From positions 1 through 28,654 of the IMG/VR virus record IMGVR_UViG_3300036715_001023: DNA of 28,654 nt; one strand, given 5' to 3'. The stretch's first letter is position 1. Every line of letters starts with the position of its first letter. Source of the stretch: a virus. The notes beneath the pieces are model-generated. The model was not told where the DNA came from. It saw nothing but the letters and a program-made list of their open reading frames with translations, and searched no databases. The position numbers and the translations under genes were made by a program. Below, piece by piece: positions 1 through 9,356 of this stretch.

Positions 1-2
1 AT

Positions 3-614
3 GGAAATTTTAATATCGGTAAATATGGACTTTCAGAAGATGTTAATAATAGATATAAACAACATTCTAATAAGAAAGATGGATATGGAAAATTCAGTTC
101 TAACATTGATTTTAAATGGATGATATTATTATCTCCATCTAATCTTCCAAAAGCTGAGTCTCTACTGAAAAATTTACTTAAATCAGATGGATTTAATTTT
201 GATTATAACGCTGATAATAAAAATCATACTGAACTAATAATGTTTAATCCAAGTAAAGGATTAAGATTAAAAAAGATATTTAGACAAGTATCAGAATTAT
301 TTCCATCTAAAGAGAATGAATTAAATAAAATAATAGAAGATAGTAAAGAGAAATATGAAAATATATTAAATACTCAGAGATTAGAAAGTGAATTAGTAAT
401 ACAAAGTTTAAAAAATAAAAATGAATTGGACATTCAGAAATTAGAGAGTGAATTAAATACTCAGAAATTAGAGAGTGATTTAAATACTCAGAAATTAGAG
501 AGTGAATTAAATACTCAGAAATTAGAGAGTGAATTAAATCTTAAAGATTCTGATCATAAAATAGAAGTATTAGAGATGAGATTAAGAATAATGAATTTAC
601 AAAAAAATAATTAA
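3..614 (+). CDS. GIY-YIG/T5orf172-like domain protein with coiled-coil repeats (5' partial)
   Basis: The reading frame is open from the left edge (first full codon at position 3), so the N-terminus lies outside the window. The first 60 or so visible residues (NIGKYGLSEDVNNRYKQH, then an acidic residue in KAESLL) resemble the T5orf172/GIY-YIG-like domain often found C-terminal to KilA-N or MSV199 DNA-binding domains in large DNA viruses. It is followed by a Lys/Glu-rich coiled coil with at least four near-identical 9-residue units (TQKLESELN). The first internal ATG is at 120, but conserved-looking sequence lies upstream of it, so I do not treat it as the true start. The stop codon lies inside a terminator-like hairpin. 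Assignment to the KilA-N/MSV199 superfamily is inference from domain order. The complete gene may carry an MSV199 domain like the cluster at 26974-28621. Confidence 0.6.
   Translation, partial: GNFNIGKYGLSEDVNNRYKQHSNKKDGYGKFSSNIDFKWMILLSPSNLPKAESLLKNLLKSDGFNFDYNADNKNHTELIMFNPSKGLRLKKIFRQVSELFPSKENELNKIIEDSKEKYENILNTQRLESELVIQSLKNKNELDIQKLESELNTQKLESDLNTQKLESELNTQKLESELNLKDSDHKIEVLEMRLRIMNLQKNN
432..539 (+). repeat. 27-base in-frame tandem repeat, four units
   Basis: Units start at 432, 459, 486 and 513 and read actcagaaattagagagtga plus a short AT tail. They are nearly identical and keep the reading frame, giving the protein repeat TQKLESELN. A diverged unit lies upstream around 373-399. 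The low divergence points to recent slippage or unequal exchange. Confidence 0.9.
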
Positions 615-634
615 TTTATATTAATTATTTTTTT
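601..634. terminator. Hairpin between convergent genes
   Basis: A perfect 15-bp inverted repeat (arms 601-615 and 620-634, loop TTAT) spans the stop codon of the upstream gene and sits just before the ligase stop codon on the other strand. It could form the 3'-end signal for both transcripts, as palindromes do in mimivirus. Confidence 0.65.
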
Positions 635-641
635 TATTATT

Positions 642-1865
642 CTAGTCAAAATTTGGATCTCTAAATCCAATCATTTTATTTCTTAATGGAATTCCATTTT
701 TAGATAAATCTTCATATTGAACCTTAACTATTTTATTAAGATATTTTTTTTTAAAATTTTTGATGCAATCATTATATAATTCTTTTCTATATTCATAAGT
801 TCCATTGGGAACAGAATTAAATTTTTTATTATCAGAAGTTTCTAATATAAATATAACACAATTTATATCTTTACCATTACCATTTTTAAATCCTACTATT
901 TTATATTCACTGTCTTCAATAGCCTTACGCTTTAAATAATACATGGATCTTTTTTCTCTTTCAAACGAATAATTATATGGTTTATTATAAGATTTATAAA
1001 TACTACCTTCATATTTATCTACAATTTTAGAATCAAAATAATTATCACCTTCATCTTCACTATTAATTAGTATAGTTTCTGTTAGTTTAATATAATTCAA
1101 ATCTGTATTAATTATATCATTTAATATTTTATATCTATCATGAAATCCTATTTTACTATTTAATGAAAAGCAATCAAATACCCAGAATTGTAATTTATTT
1201 TTATTAATAGTATCTTCATTACGTACAATACCAGAAATTTCTTGGAGAGGCATATTATGATTATATAATTCACCATCAAGAATAATATTTTTATTATTAG
1301 TTAATATTTGAAATAATTCCTTTTCTATATCATTAAATCCTATAACTATATGATGTCTTCTTGTCATCATTATAATTTTATTATTATGTAATTTAACTAA
1401 CATACGAAGTCCATCTAATTTAGGTTGTACATATAATGGATAAATTAATTTATTTTTATGATTAGCATATTTATGTAATGCCATAGGGAATGGTATTATT
1501 GATTCTTTCTCAGTATTAACTGTTTGAGTTAATGAATAACCCATATTAATCTTATATTTATATTTACTAGTTCCTTCATTTATAGCCTGTTCAAGTATAT
1601 TAGTTTCATTTTTCTTCCCTATATTTTTACCAGTAGTTATAATAGTTTTTGCTGAAGTGGTAAGAGTCCCATTAATTAATCCAGTTATAGTATAATATCC
1701 AGTATAATATTCATTAAATATTTTAGCATCTTCATAAATATTACATTTAGCATCCTTATCATTATATAACTCTATAATTAATTTCCATATACGAATATTT
1801 CCATTACTATAACAATTATATAACGGCCCAAAAATAATAACTCCATTTTCTATTTTATAAATCAT
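642..1865 (-). CDS. ATP-dependent DNA ligase
   Basis: Seals nicks in duplex DNA through an enzyme-adenylate intermediate; probable role in viral replication or repair. The nucleotidyltransferase motifs are visible in order: motif I K149-LDG-LR, ILDGEL near 195-200, motif III FWVFDCF at 227-233, motif IV YEGSIYK around 285-291 and motif V LKRKAIED at 311-318, followed by a C-terminal OB-fold-sized segment. Residues 1-110 precede the adenylation domain; a stretch with GKNIGKKNETN and a later K-x5-GY resembles the WGR-like region seen in some viral and phage ligases, which is a weaker call. At 407 aa it is a compact viral ligase, not the larger eukaryotic type. It starts with ATG 38 bases downstream of an early-type motif and is divergent from dUTPase. 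Confidence 0.93.
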   Translation of the reverse strand: MIYKIENGVIIFGPLYNCYSNGNIRIWKLIIELYNDKDAKCNIYEDAKIFNEYYTGYYTITGLINGTLTTSAKTIITTGKNIGKKNETNILEQAINEGTSKYKYKINMGYSLTQTVNTEKESIIPFPMALHKYANHKNKLIYPLYVQPKLDGLRMLVKLHNNKIIMMTRRHHIVIGFNDIEKELFQILTNNKNIILDGELYNHNMPLQEISGIVRNEDTINKNKLQFWVFDCFSLNSKIGFHDRYKILNDIINTDLNYIKLTETILINSEDEGDNYFDSKIVDKYEGSIYKSYNKPYNYSFEREKRSMYYLKRKAIEDSEYKIVGFKNGNGKDINCVIFILETSDNKKFNSVPNGTYEYRKELYNDCIKNFKKKYLNKIVKVQYEDLSKNGIPLRNKMIGFRDPNFD

Positions 1866-1902
1866 TAGTGATTATAATAGTAATATATTAGTATATTATT
1901 TA

Positions 1903-1943
1903 TCAATTTTTAACTTTTAGTATATAATAAACTATAAAATTGA
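1903..1943. promoter_or_regulatory. Divergent pair of AAAATTGA early promoter elements
   Basis: TCAATTTT at 1903-1910 is AAAATTGA on the minus strand, about 38 bases before the ligase start. AAAATTGA at 1936-1943 is about 32 bases before the dUTPase start. The octamer is the known core of mimivirus early promoters, so this spacer probably drives both genes early. Confidence 0.75.
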
Positions 1944-1974
1944 TAAATGTATTATTAGTATATTATCAGATATA

Positions 1975-2649
1975 ATGAGTATAATAAATATTAATTACAT
2001 TGATTCCATTTATAATGGAGAGTTTGATATTAAATTTATTCATAATATTGGAGAATCTCCTGTGCTTTATATTAATGAAGAACAATATTATGGAATTAAT
2101 ATTTTGGAAAAGGTTAATGAATTATTTAATGATAGTTTAAATTTACCAATTAATATTAAGGAACAAATAAAGAAATTATATATTAAAGTTTCATTATATC
2201 ATCAATCATCAATACTTCCTACATTAAAATATAAATTATATGATGAAAGATCTATAGTTCCATTTAAAAATATTTCTGATGCTGGATATGATATTACAAT
2301 TATTGATATATTTAAAAAAATATCTGAGAATACTATTTTATATGAAACTGGAGTATCATTAGAAATTCCTCTTGGATATATGATTGATTTACGCCCAAGA
2401 AGTAGTATTTCTAAAACTGGTTATATTTTAACTAATAGTCCAGGAACTATTGACCCTGGATATACTGGAACATTAAAAGTTGCATTAACAAGAGTTGATT
2501 TTACATTACCAGAAATTAAATTACCAATAAGAATTGCTCAAATTATATTAATACCATGCGTTAATAGTAATTTAATTGAAATGGGTGAAACTATAGAAAC
2601 ATCTAGAGGAGACGGTGGATTTGGAAGTACTGATAAAATAATTCTGTAA
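1975..2649 (+). CDS. dut: dUTPase with N-terminal extension
   Basis: Hydrolyses dUTP to dUMP and pyrophosphate, keeping uracil out of viral DNA and supplying dTMP precursor. All five trimeric dUTPase motifs are present: AGYDI (103-107), PRSSIS (141-146), NSPGTIDPGYTGT (154-166), RIAQIIL (186-192) and the glycine-rich RGDGGFGSTD (211-220). The core is of normal length, but about 80 residues precede it that I do not recognise. They may be a virus-specific addition; the ATG at 1975 fits the promoter spacing, so the extension is probably translated. The gene converges with the next one. Confidence 0.95.
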   Translation: MSIININYIDSIYNGEFDIKFIHNIGESPVLYINEEQYYGINILEKVNELFNDSLNLPINIKEQIKKLYIKVSLYHQSSILPTLKYKLYDERSIVPFKNISDAGYDITIIDIFKKISENTILYETGVSLEIPLGYMIDLRPRSSISKTGYILTNSPGTIDPGYTGTLKVALTRVDFTLPEIKLPIRIAQIILIPCVNSNLIEMGETIETSRGDGGFGSTDKIIL

Positions 2650-2655
2650 ATTTAT

Positions 2656-2688
2656 AAAAAAATAAAAATATATATTAATTATTTTTTT
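2656..2688. terminator. Imperfect hairpin between convergent genes
   Basis: A10-bp A/T arm (2656-2665) pairs with 2679-2688 across a 13-base loop, between the dUTPase stop and the stop of the minus-strand neighbour. It is weaker than the other 3'-end hairpins in the window because of low complexity. Confidence 0.4.
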
Positions 2689-3853
2689 TATCAATTCTAA
2701 TATCTATATTATATTCTGGATATTTGATTTTTAGTTCATTATATATTCCAAATATATCTGATTCTAATGAATTACCTTTAATACTAAGATTATTAATACC
2801 AAGATTATCAATATCAGTAGAATTAGATATTGTATTAAGATTATATTTTTTATTTATTATTTCATTTTTTAATTCTAAATATAATAAAATATTATTTATA
2901 TATTTATTACTTATTTCCTCATTTAATACTTTTGACAATATTTTTAGTATATCTTTATATGCAAATATTAAATTAGTATTATTAATGTGTATTAATTTAG
3001 CATAATATACAATTAAATTTTCATCATAATGCATCATATTATACGTATTCATATAGAATTTATTTTTATCAAATATTAAATGATTAATTGTAGATACAAT
3101 TTTATTAATTAATATAATAAACATATCATTTGTAATTAAAAATTTTCCAATATATATTATATACCCTCTATTAGAATATTTTTGATATCTAGTTATAAAA
3201 TTATTAAATTCATATATATTATTTAATATTCTACTATTAAAATGTTTTAGAGATATAGTAGCAATCTTAGAATTTATAGCATCAATATTATGTATATACA
3301 TTTTACCATCCATAGTTAGATAGTTTTTAACAATATCAAAATCAAATACATTATATAGAGTCTCTCTAATACTTCTATTCATAAACATTAAATCAATACT
3401 TTTTTTAGTTTTAGGATTATATAATTTAATTATTCCATTCAAGTATTCTTTTAAAGTAAAATACTTATTAGTTTCATCAATATTAGAATTAGAACCTGAA
3501 TTATATTTTAATATTAGTGATTTTAATTTAGTTATATAATTATGTTTTTCATTAACTGTTAGTAAATCTATATTTTCTATCTTACAACTACTTAAATAAT
3601 ATCCCTTATTAATTAACTCACATGCAATATTATTCTTTTTTCCAATTAGAACACTGGGTCCAAAGTATAAATCTAAATCAACTTCTTCATCATCTAATGT
3701 TTTATTATATAATTTTATACATGTAGATCCAGAAATATATATACAATCTTGAATAAATATTTCCTTACATAAATTAAAACTATCTAATAGATTTTCAACT
3801 CCAGAATGATAATTCTTTGAAGAATCTAATTTAAATTGTTTAAAAACTGACAT
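2675..3853 (-). CDS. Nucleotidyltransferase-fold-like protein
   Basis: Not firmly recognised. The N-terminal third shows the pattern of the polymerase-beta-like nucleotidyltransferase fold: SGS at 41-43 after a hydrophobic strand, an acidic pair D59-x-D61 in VDLDLYF, and a third strand with D154 in SIDLMF. A further segment, FDFDIVKNYL at about 170-179, resembles a conserved block in proteins of other large DNA viruses (from memory). The C-terminal 200 residues are Asn/Ile-rich without recognisable motifs. If the fold is right, it could transfer a nucleotide to RNA, protein or a small molecule, but no substrate can be inferred. It has an early-type motif 55 bases upstream and is divergent from topoisomerase II. 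Confidence 0.45.
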   Translation of the reverse strand: MSVFKQFKLDSSKNYHSGVENLLDSFNLCKEIFIQDCIYISGSTCIKLYNKTLDDEEVDLDLYFGPSVLIGKKNNIACELINKGYYLSSCKIENIDLLTVNEKHNYITKLKSLILKYNSGSNSNIDETNKYFTLKEYLNGIIKLYNPKTKKSIDLMFMNRSIRETLYNVFDFDIVKNYLTMDGKMYIHNIDAINSKIATISLKHFNSRILNNIYEFNNFITRYQKYSNRGYIIYIGKFLITNDMFIILINKIVSTINHLIFDKNKFYMNTYNMMHYDENLIVYYAKLIHINNTNLIFAYKDILKILSKVLNEEISNKYINNILLYLELKNEIINKKYNLNTISNSTDIDNLGINNLSIKGNSLESDIFGIYNELKIKYPEYNIDIRIDKKNN

Positions 3854-3907
3854 TTTAGATTAATTAAGATTTTACAGTGTTATACTATATATTATCTATT
3901 AATAATA

Positions 3908-3956
3908 TCAATTTTAATAATTTGTAAAAAAATAACATAAATATGTATAAAATTGA
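3908..3956. promoter_or_regulatory. Divergent pair of AAAATTGA early promoter elements
   Basis: TCAATTTT at 3908-3915 (minus orientation) is 55 bases before the nucleotidyltransferase-like gene. AAAATTGA at 3949-3956 is 28 bases before topoisomerase II. The arrangement repeats that at the ligase/dUTPase spacer. Confidence 0.72.
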
Positions 3957-3983
3957 TAAATTAAAGTATAATATAATATTAAT

Positions 3984-6900
3984 ATGAGTAATAAATCTAT
4001 TGCTGATCAATATGAAATTAAAACTGATATTGAACATATTATTGATCGACCTGGTTTATATATTGGAAGTAATCAGGTAGTTAAGGAAACTATATTTATT
4101 GCTGATAATGATTTTAATATTATTAAAAAAGAAATTGAATATGTTCCAGGGCTAGAACGGATTTATGAAGAGGTATTATTAAATGCTTTTGACCAATCTG
4201 TAAGACTTGATACTAATACTACTGAAATTAGAGTTAATATAGATAAAGAAAATAATATTATTTCTGTATTTAATAATGGATCTGGAATACCTATAATTAT
4301 TAAAAAAGAACTTGGAATTTATATACCTGAAATGATATTTGGGATGTTAAGAACTTCAAGTAATTATAATGATAATGAGAAACGTATTACTGGTGGATTA
4401 AATGGATTAGGTGCTAAATTAACTAATATATTTAGCACATCATTTAAATTGGAAACTGTTGATAGTACTAATAAATTGTATTTTGAACTTGAATGGACTA
4501 ATTCTATGAATGATAAGGGTAAGAATATAATTAAATCATATAAGAAATCTTCCTATACTAAAATTATATTTAAACCTAATCTTAAATTATTTAATTTAAG
4601 AGAATTGACTGATGATATCATTGCTTTAATGAAAAAGAGATTAATTGATATTGGATTTAATAGTCATTCAAAAGTAAAAATTTATTATAATGATATATTA
4701 ATCCCTATTAAGAGTACTGTTGATTATATATCACTATATAATATTATTAATGATGATAATCCCCCTATCGTAGATATTACAAATGAAAGATGGCATATAG
4801 GTATATTATATTCTAATAATGGATTTCAAAATATTTCATTTGTTAATGGAGTTAATACTACAGGTGGAGGATCACATGTAGATCATGTACTTGAAATTAT
4901 TTCAAAGGAGATAATAGAAAAAATAAAAAAAACTAAAAAGATAGAACTTAAATTATCTGATATAAAAAATAATATATATTTATTTGTTAAATCATTTATT
5001 GAAAATCCTATATTTAATTCACAAACTAAGGAATGTTTAAAAATGAGTAAGACTAAATTTGGAAGTAAATATATAATGAGTGAAAAATTTAAAAAACAAA
5101 TATTAAAATCTAATATTATAGAGAGATTATCAAATATTTCAGATAATAAATTAGATAAGGAATTAACTAAAACTAATGGCATTAAACGTGAAAGACTACT
5201 TGGAATTAAAAATTTAGAAGATGCTAATTGGGCTGGTTCTAAAAAGAAATCTCGAGAATGTAAATTAATTTTAACCGAAGGGTTGTCAGCAAAAACATTT
5301 GCTATGAGTGCTTTATCTATTATAGGTAGAGATAAGTATGGAATATTTCCATTAAAGGGAAAATTATTAAATGTAAGAGATGCCTCAAATTCTAAGATTG
5401 CTGGTAATGAAGAAATATGTAATATTGTTAAAATATTGGGCCTTCAATATAAAATGGAATATAATGAATATAATATATCTCAACTAAGATATGGAGGTAT
5501 AATTAATTTAACTGATAGTGATGAAGATGGGAGTCATATAAGTGGATTAATTATGAATTTTATACATAATTTTTGGCCTCAATTAATACAAATGAATTTT
5601 ATATTTATTTGTCCAACTCCAATTGTAAAAATATCAAAAGGAAAGAATATATTATCATTCTACACATTAAATGAATATAAGCAATGGTCTGAAAAAAATA
5701 AAACTTCTGGATTTAATATAAGGTATTATAAGGGTTTGGGAACATCTACAGCAATTGAGGCTAAGGAGGCTATGACAGATATAGATAATAAATTAATAAA
5801 TATAAAAACTGATAATAATACAAATAATTCTATTAATTTAGCATTTAATAAAACATTAGCAGATGAAAGAAAGGATTGGTTAATGACTAAATATAATCCA
5901 AATAATAATATTGATAGAAATAATAAAGAATTATTAGTATCTGATTTTATAAATAAAGAATTAATTCATTTCTCATACTATGATAATCAGAGGTCTATTC
6001 CTAATATGGTAGATGGATTAAAACCATCTCAAAGAAAGGTATTATATGTAGCTATTAATAGTCTTGAAAAGAATGATTGTAAAGTTTCACAATTTGCCAA
6101 TAAGGTTGCCGAAAAAACTGATTACCATCATGGAGAGGTATCATTAATTGGAACTGTTATAAATATGGCACAAAATTATATTGGAAGTAATAATATTAAT
6201 TTATTACTTCCAAAAGGTAATTTGGGTACTAGATTACATAATGGTTCAGATGCAGCAGCTGCCAGATATACATTTACAATCTTATCAAATATTACAAGTA
6301 TTATTTTTGATAATAGAGATAGTAATATATTAACATATCTTTATTCAGATGGTGATAAAATAGAACCTGAATGGTTTATTCCAATTGTTCCAAATATTTT
6401 AATAAATGGTTGTACTGGTATAGGAACAGGATTTTCGTCAAATGTACTTAAATATGATTCAGAAAAAATTTGTAAATATATTATAACTAAATTAAATGGA
6501 AAAATTCCAGTAAGAAATATATCTCCATGGTATAGAGGATTTAAAGGTAAGATAGTAGAGAATAGTAATAATAAATATACTACATTTGGAAATTATTCTA
6601 TTATTGAGAAATTAAAAGCAATTCAAATAAATGAACTTCCAATTGGTATATCTATAAATAATTATAAGGAATATTTAGAAAGTTTATTATTAGATAATAA
6701 TACTATTATCCATGATATTAAATTTAATCATACAGATGTTAGAATTGATTTTATTATCATGTTCAATTCTGAGAACTTTGATAAAATTAAAAAAATGAGT
6801 ACTGATAATATTACTACTATGTTTAAACTAACTAGTAAATTATCTGCAACTAATATGTATCTCTTCAATAAAGATCATATTATTACTAAATATAATTCTA

Positions 6901-7334
6901 TATATGATATACTAGATGAATTTTATGAAATACGATTAGAATACTATGATAAGAGAAAAAAATATATAATTAATAAATTAGAATATGAATTATTAATATT
7001 ATCTAACAAAGCTAAATTTATTAGATATATAAAAAATTCTAAAATTAATATTATTAAGATGAATAATAGTGAATTAATAACTAAATTAAATTATGAAAAA
7101 TTTAGTAAAATTCCAGAAACTGATAATGATTATAAATATCTTGTTAATATGCCAATTAGAAGTATAACAAATGAAAATGCTAATGAATTAGATTTATTAA
7201 GTAATAATAAAGAAACGGAATTGAATAATATTAAAAGTATATCTATTAAGGATATGTGGATTACTGATTTAAAAAATCTAATGAAGGTTAATAGTAATAT
7301 AAATGATTTATTAGAAATTGAATCATTAAGTTAA
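3984..7334 (+). CDS. top2: DNA topoisomerase II (type IIA)
   Basis: ATP-dependent double-strand passage enzyme that relaxes and unlinks DNA, needed for replication and packaging of a large genome. In order: GHKL ATPase domain with EEVLLNAFDQS and the ATP-lid sequence GGLNGLGAKLTNIFS; TOPRIM domain with EGLSAK (E432) and the metal-binding TDSDEDGSH (D511, D513, D515); and the breakage-reunion domain with the catalytic tyrosine Y762 in AAAARYTFT. At 1116 aa it is a fused eukaryote/NCLDV-type enzyme without the long acidic C-terminal tail of cellular enzymes. No intein or frameshift is seen. The ATG at 3984 follows an early motif at normal spacing. Confidence 0.97.
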   Translation: MSNKSIADQYEIKTDIEHIIDRPGLYIGSNQVVKETIFIADNDFNIIKKEIEYVPGLERIYEEVLLNAFDQSVRLDTNTTEIRVNIDKENNIISVFNNGSGIPIIIKKELGIYIPEMIFGMLRTSSNYNDNEKRITGGLNGLGAKLTNIFSTSFKLETVDSTNKLYFELEWTNSMNDKGKNIIKSYKKSSYTKIIFKPNLKLFNLRELTDDIIALMKKRLIDIGFNSHSKVKIYYNDILIPIKSTVDYISLYNIINDDNPPIVDITNERWHIGILYSNNGFQNISFVNGVNTTGGGSHVDHVLEIISKEIIEKIKKTKKIELKLSDIKNNIYLFVKSFIENPIFNSQTKECLKMSKTKFGSKYIMSEKFKKQILKSNIIERLSNISDNKLDKELTKTNGIKRERLLGIKNLEDANWAGSKKKSRECKLILTEGLSAKTFAMSALSIIGRDKYGIFPLKGKLLNVRDASNSKIAGNEEICNIVKILGLQYKMEYNEYNISQLRYGGIINLTDSDEDGSHISGLIMNFIHNFWPQLIQMNFIFICPTPIVKISKGKNILSFYTLNEYKQWSEKNKTSGFNIRYYKGLGTSTAIEAKEAMTDIDNKLINIKTDNNTNNSINLAFNKTLADERKDWLMTKYNPNNNIDRNNKELLVSDFINKELIHFSYYDNQRSIPNMVDGLKPSQRKVLYVAINSLEKNDCKVSQFANKVAEKTDYHHGEVSLIGTVINMAQNYIGSNNINLLLPKGNLGTRLHNGSDAAAARYTFTILSNITSIIFDNRDSNILTYLYSDGDKIEPEWFIPIVPNILINGCTGIGTGFSSNVLKYDSEKICKYIITKLNGKIPVRNISPWYRGFKGKIVENSNNKYTTFGNYSIIEKLKAIQINELPIGISINNYKEYLESLLLDNNTIIHDIKFNHTDVRIDFIIMFNSENFDKIKKMSTDNITTMFKLTSKLSATNMYLFNKDHIITKYNSIYDILDEFYEIRLEYYDKRKKYIINKLEYELLILSNKAKFIRYIKNSKINIIKMNNSELITKLNYEKFSKIPETDNDYKYLVNMPIRSITNENANELDLLSNNKETELNNIKSISIKDMWITDLKNLMKVNSNINDLLEIESLS

Positions 7335-7389
7335 AACTGTTGAATATAAAAATTAGTTATTTTTTTATTTTATTAAATTTATATATGGT

Positions 7390-7397
7390 AAAATTGA
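7390..7397 (+). promoter_or_regulatory. AAAATTGA early promoter element
   Basis: Exact octamer 24 bases upstream of the ATG at 7421. It lies inside the upstream extension of the long frame, which supports starting the protein at 7421 rather than further upstream. Confidence 0.65.
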
Positions 7398-7420
7398 TAT
7401 TAATATTACAAATAATTATA

Positions 7421-8185
7421 ATGAGTTCAGAAATTGACTCACTTTTGAAAAATATTTCATTATTAACAATTAATGAAAATAATGAAATATTAATTATTAA
7501 AATACAAAGTTGGTTCCGTGGATGTATATTTAGATTGAAACGATTACCGTTAATTATGTATAAGGTACAAAAATATTTAATATCAGAATCATTTAAATTT
7601 TCAAATCAAACTGATGACGGTAGAATAAATAGTTCATTAGATGAGAATGAAGTAATTTTACTACTTAAAAATAAATTTAAAGATAGAATTAGGGTTCAAA
7701 AAATTAGAATGTGGTTTGATATTTTATTGTTTGATAATATGTATAATTGGCTTCCAGTAAATATTAAAACAACAACTACTAATACAAATGACAATTCTGG
7801 AAATTTATCATTATGTGTATATTCTTATACTAATGAAACATTAGATTTACATAATGATAAAAATTATAAAAGCGGTAAGTTGAGTGAAATACTTTTTAAT
7901 AAACTTAAAAATAAAGAATATAATAAAATTCCCAAAAAAGATTATTATTTTATAGTATTAAATAAATTAATATCAAATGATATAATTATTAATAGTATAA
8001 AAGGATTAACAATATTAACTTCAAATTTAAATAATTTACCATTTCAAATTTGTTGGAATCGAAATAGATCATTTAAAGCTGAGAATATAAATAAAAAAAT
8101 AAAATTATTTATTAATTGCTTACAGAAACCAAAGCCAAATTGGAAAGAAGTATTTATATTAAATATAAGAACAATAAAATTATAA
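7421..8185 (+). CDS. Candidate PD-(D/E)XK-like restriction endonuclease with IQ motif
   Basis: 254 aa from the ATG at 7421; the frame continues upstream to a TTG at 7340, but that extension holds the promoter motif and looks untranslated. Residues 28-38 form a full IQ motif (IQ-xxx-RG-xxx-R), which in cellular proteins can bind calmodulin. The central block RMWFDILLFD (D100) followed by LPVNIK (N114, K116) and TTTT has the D-x(n)-[DEN]-x-K geometry of restriction-enzyme-fold nucleases, with Asn where Asp/Glu is usual. A later NNLPFQICWNRNR block also looks like a conserved core. It converges with, and overlaps by 6 bases, an N6-adenine DNA methyltransferase, which is the main reason to consider a restriction role. 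The nuclease call is inference; the IQ motif is direct. Confidence 0.45.
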   Translation: MSSEIDSLLKNISLLTINENNEILIIKIQSWFRGCIFRLKRLPLIMYKVQKYLISESFKFSNQTDDGRINSSLDENEVILLLKNKFKDRIRVQKIRMWFDILLFDNMYNWLPVNIKTTTTNTNDNSGNLSLCVYSYTNETLDLHNDKNYKSGKLSEILFNKLKNKEYNKIPKKDYYFIVLNKLISNDIIINSIKGLTILTSNLNNLPFQICWNRNRSFKAENINKKIKLFINCLQKPKPNWKEVFILNIRTIKL

Positions 8186-9334
8186 ATATTCAGTTGGAAT
8201 ATATGAATTACATATTTGTCTATGACCAATTTTTAATCTACCAGAGAATGTAAAATTACTTTTAAATGTATCACTATTAATATATGTTATAATTTTATTT
8301 AAATTACATTCTTTTTTTGGTCTAAGCATAATTAATGATCCGCCAAAATAATTTATTTTACCTATAAATGCTATATTTAATTTTCTTGTAATATTATAAA
8401 TATAAATACAATCACTACCTAAATATTTTTCCATAGTAGTAATATTTCTAGGAGCCCCCCATCTGTACCAATTATTTTCATTGAATTTTTTAATTTTTCT
8501 TGTAAGAAGTTCTTCTTTATGCTGTAATAAATAATTATTTATATCTTCATTATCACTTGGAAATTTATCAATATATATATATTTATCAATTTTATCTTCT
8601 GAATTTAATATTTCAATATTACCAAGTTTATTATTTTTATATATAGATTCTTTTCCACTAACCAGACCAACATAAATATCAAAATAATCCTTAAACATAA
8701 TATTACTATTATTTTCATTTTTACTAAAAGTAATTAATCCATCATTGTTAATTATATAAAGAAGTTCATCATTATACCTTATAATTTTTTTTATTTTTTT
8801 ATTCTTACAATATCTAAATATAATAATATCAATTGATGCATTTTCGAACATTTTTTCATTGTGTGGATGGAATATATGAGTAAATGTTCCATTAAGCATC
8901 ATTATATTTAATAATTTGGCTGAACTAGTTAATTTAAGAAAATCAGACGGAACTATGAATACTAATTCACCATTAACATTAAGTAAGTTATAACATTTTT
9001 CAATAAAATCTATATATGTATTACCTTTTTGGGTTCTAATATAAGGAGGATTGCCAATTATTGTAGTATATAATTTTGTAATATTTTCTTTTAAAAAATC
9101 CTTATAAATTACATCATTTCTATCAATATTATCTAATAATTTAATACTAGAATCAATTTCATACATATCAAATATAATTTTTGGAAGTTTATTAGTAATA
9201 AATATTACTAAATCTCCTTGCCCAATTGATGGTTCCAAAATATCTGTTGGGTTGTTTAAAATAAATTCAAATATTTTTTCTTTCAATATTATATTAGTTG
9301 TAAAATATTGACCCAAAGAATGTTTAGTATTCAT
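8180..9334 (-). CDS. N6-adenine DNA methyltransferase (type II class)
   Basis: Transfers a methyl group from S-adenosylmethionine to adenine in a specific DNA site. It starts with LGQYFTT, followed by SAM-binding motif I EPSIGQGD (34-41), acidic motif II around FDMYEID, and catalytic motif IV NPPY (95-98), then FIVPSDFLK. This is the gamma-class order of TaqI/HincII-type enzymes, whose N-terminal catalytic domain is followed by a C-terminal target-recognition region; residues 210-384 fit that. At 384 aa the length is normal. Its 3' end overlaps that of the candidate endonuclease gene. The upstream region carries a tandem duplication of the early promoter motif. The recognition site cannot be read from the sequence. 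Confidence 0.9.
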   Translation of the reverse strand: MNTKHSLGQYFTTNIILKEKIFEFILNNPTDILEPSIGQGDLVIFITNKLPKIIFDMYEIDSSIKLLDNIDRNDVIYKDFLKENITKLYTTIIGNPPYIRTQKGNTYIDFIEKCYNLLNVNGELVFIVPSDFLKLTSSAKLLNIMMLNGTFTHIFHPHNEKMFENASIDIIIFRYCKNKKIKKIIRYNDELLYIINNDGLITFSKNENNSNIMFKDYFDIYVGLVSGKESIYKNNKLGNIEILNSEDKIDKYIYIDKFPSDNEDINNYLLQHKEELLTRKIKKFNENNWYRWGAPRNITTMEKYLGSDCIYIYNITRKLNIAFIGKINYFGGSLIMLRPKKECNLNKIITYINSDTFKSNFTFSGRLKIGHRQICNSYIPTEYL

Positions 9335-9356
9335 AATCTAAAATTATATTAATTCT

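Noticed and set aside
2724-3005. Open frame opposite the nucleotidyltransferase-like gene
   Set aside because: It lies wholly inside a well-supported gene on the other strand, has hydrophobic low-complexity content and no promoter motif.
4883-5182. Open frame antisense to topoisomerase II
   Set aside because: The sense strand encodes conserved topoisomerase sequence; the antisense product is Leu/Ile/Phe-rich noise.
8044-8229. Short minus-strand frame across the convergent 3' ends
   Set aside because: It overlaps two real genes and has no recognisable start context or domain.
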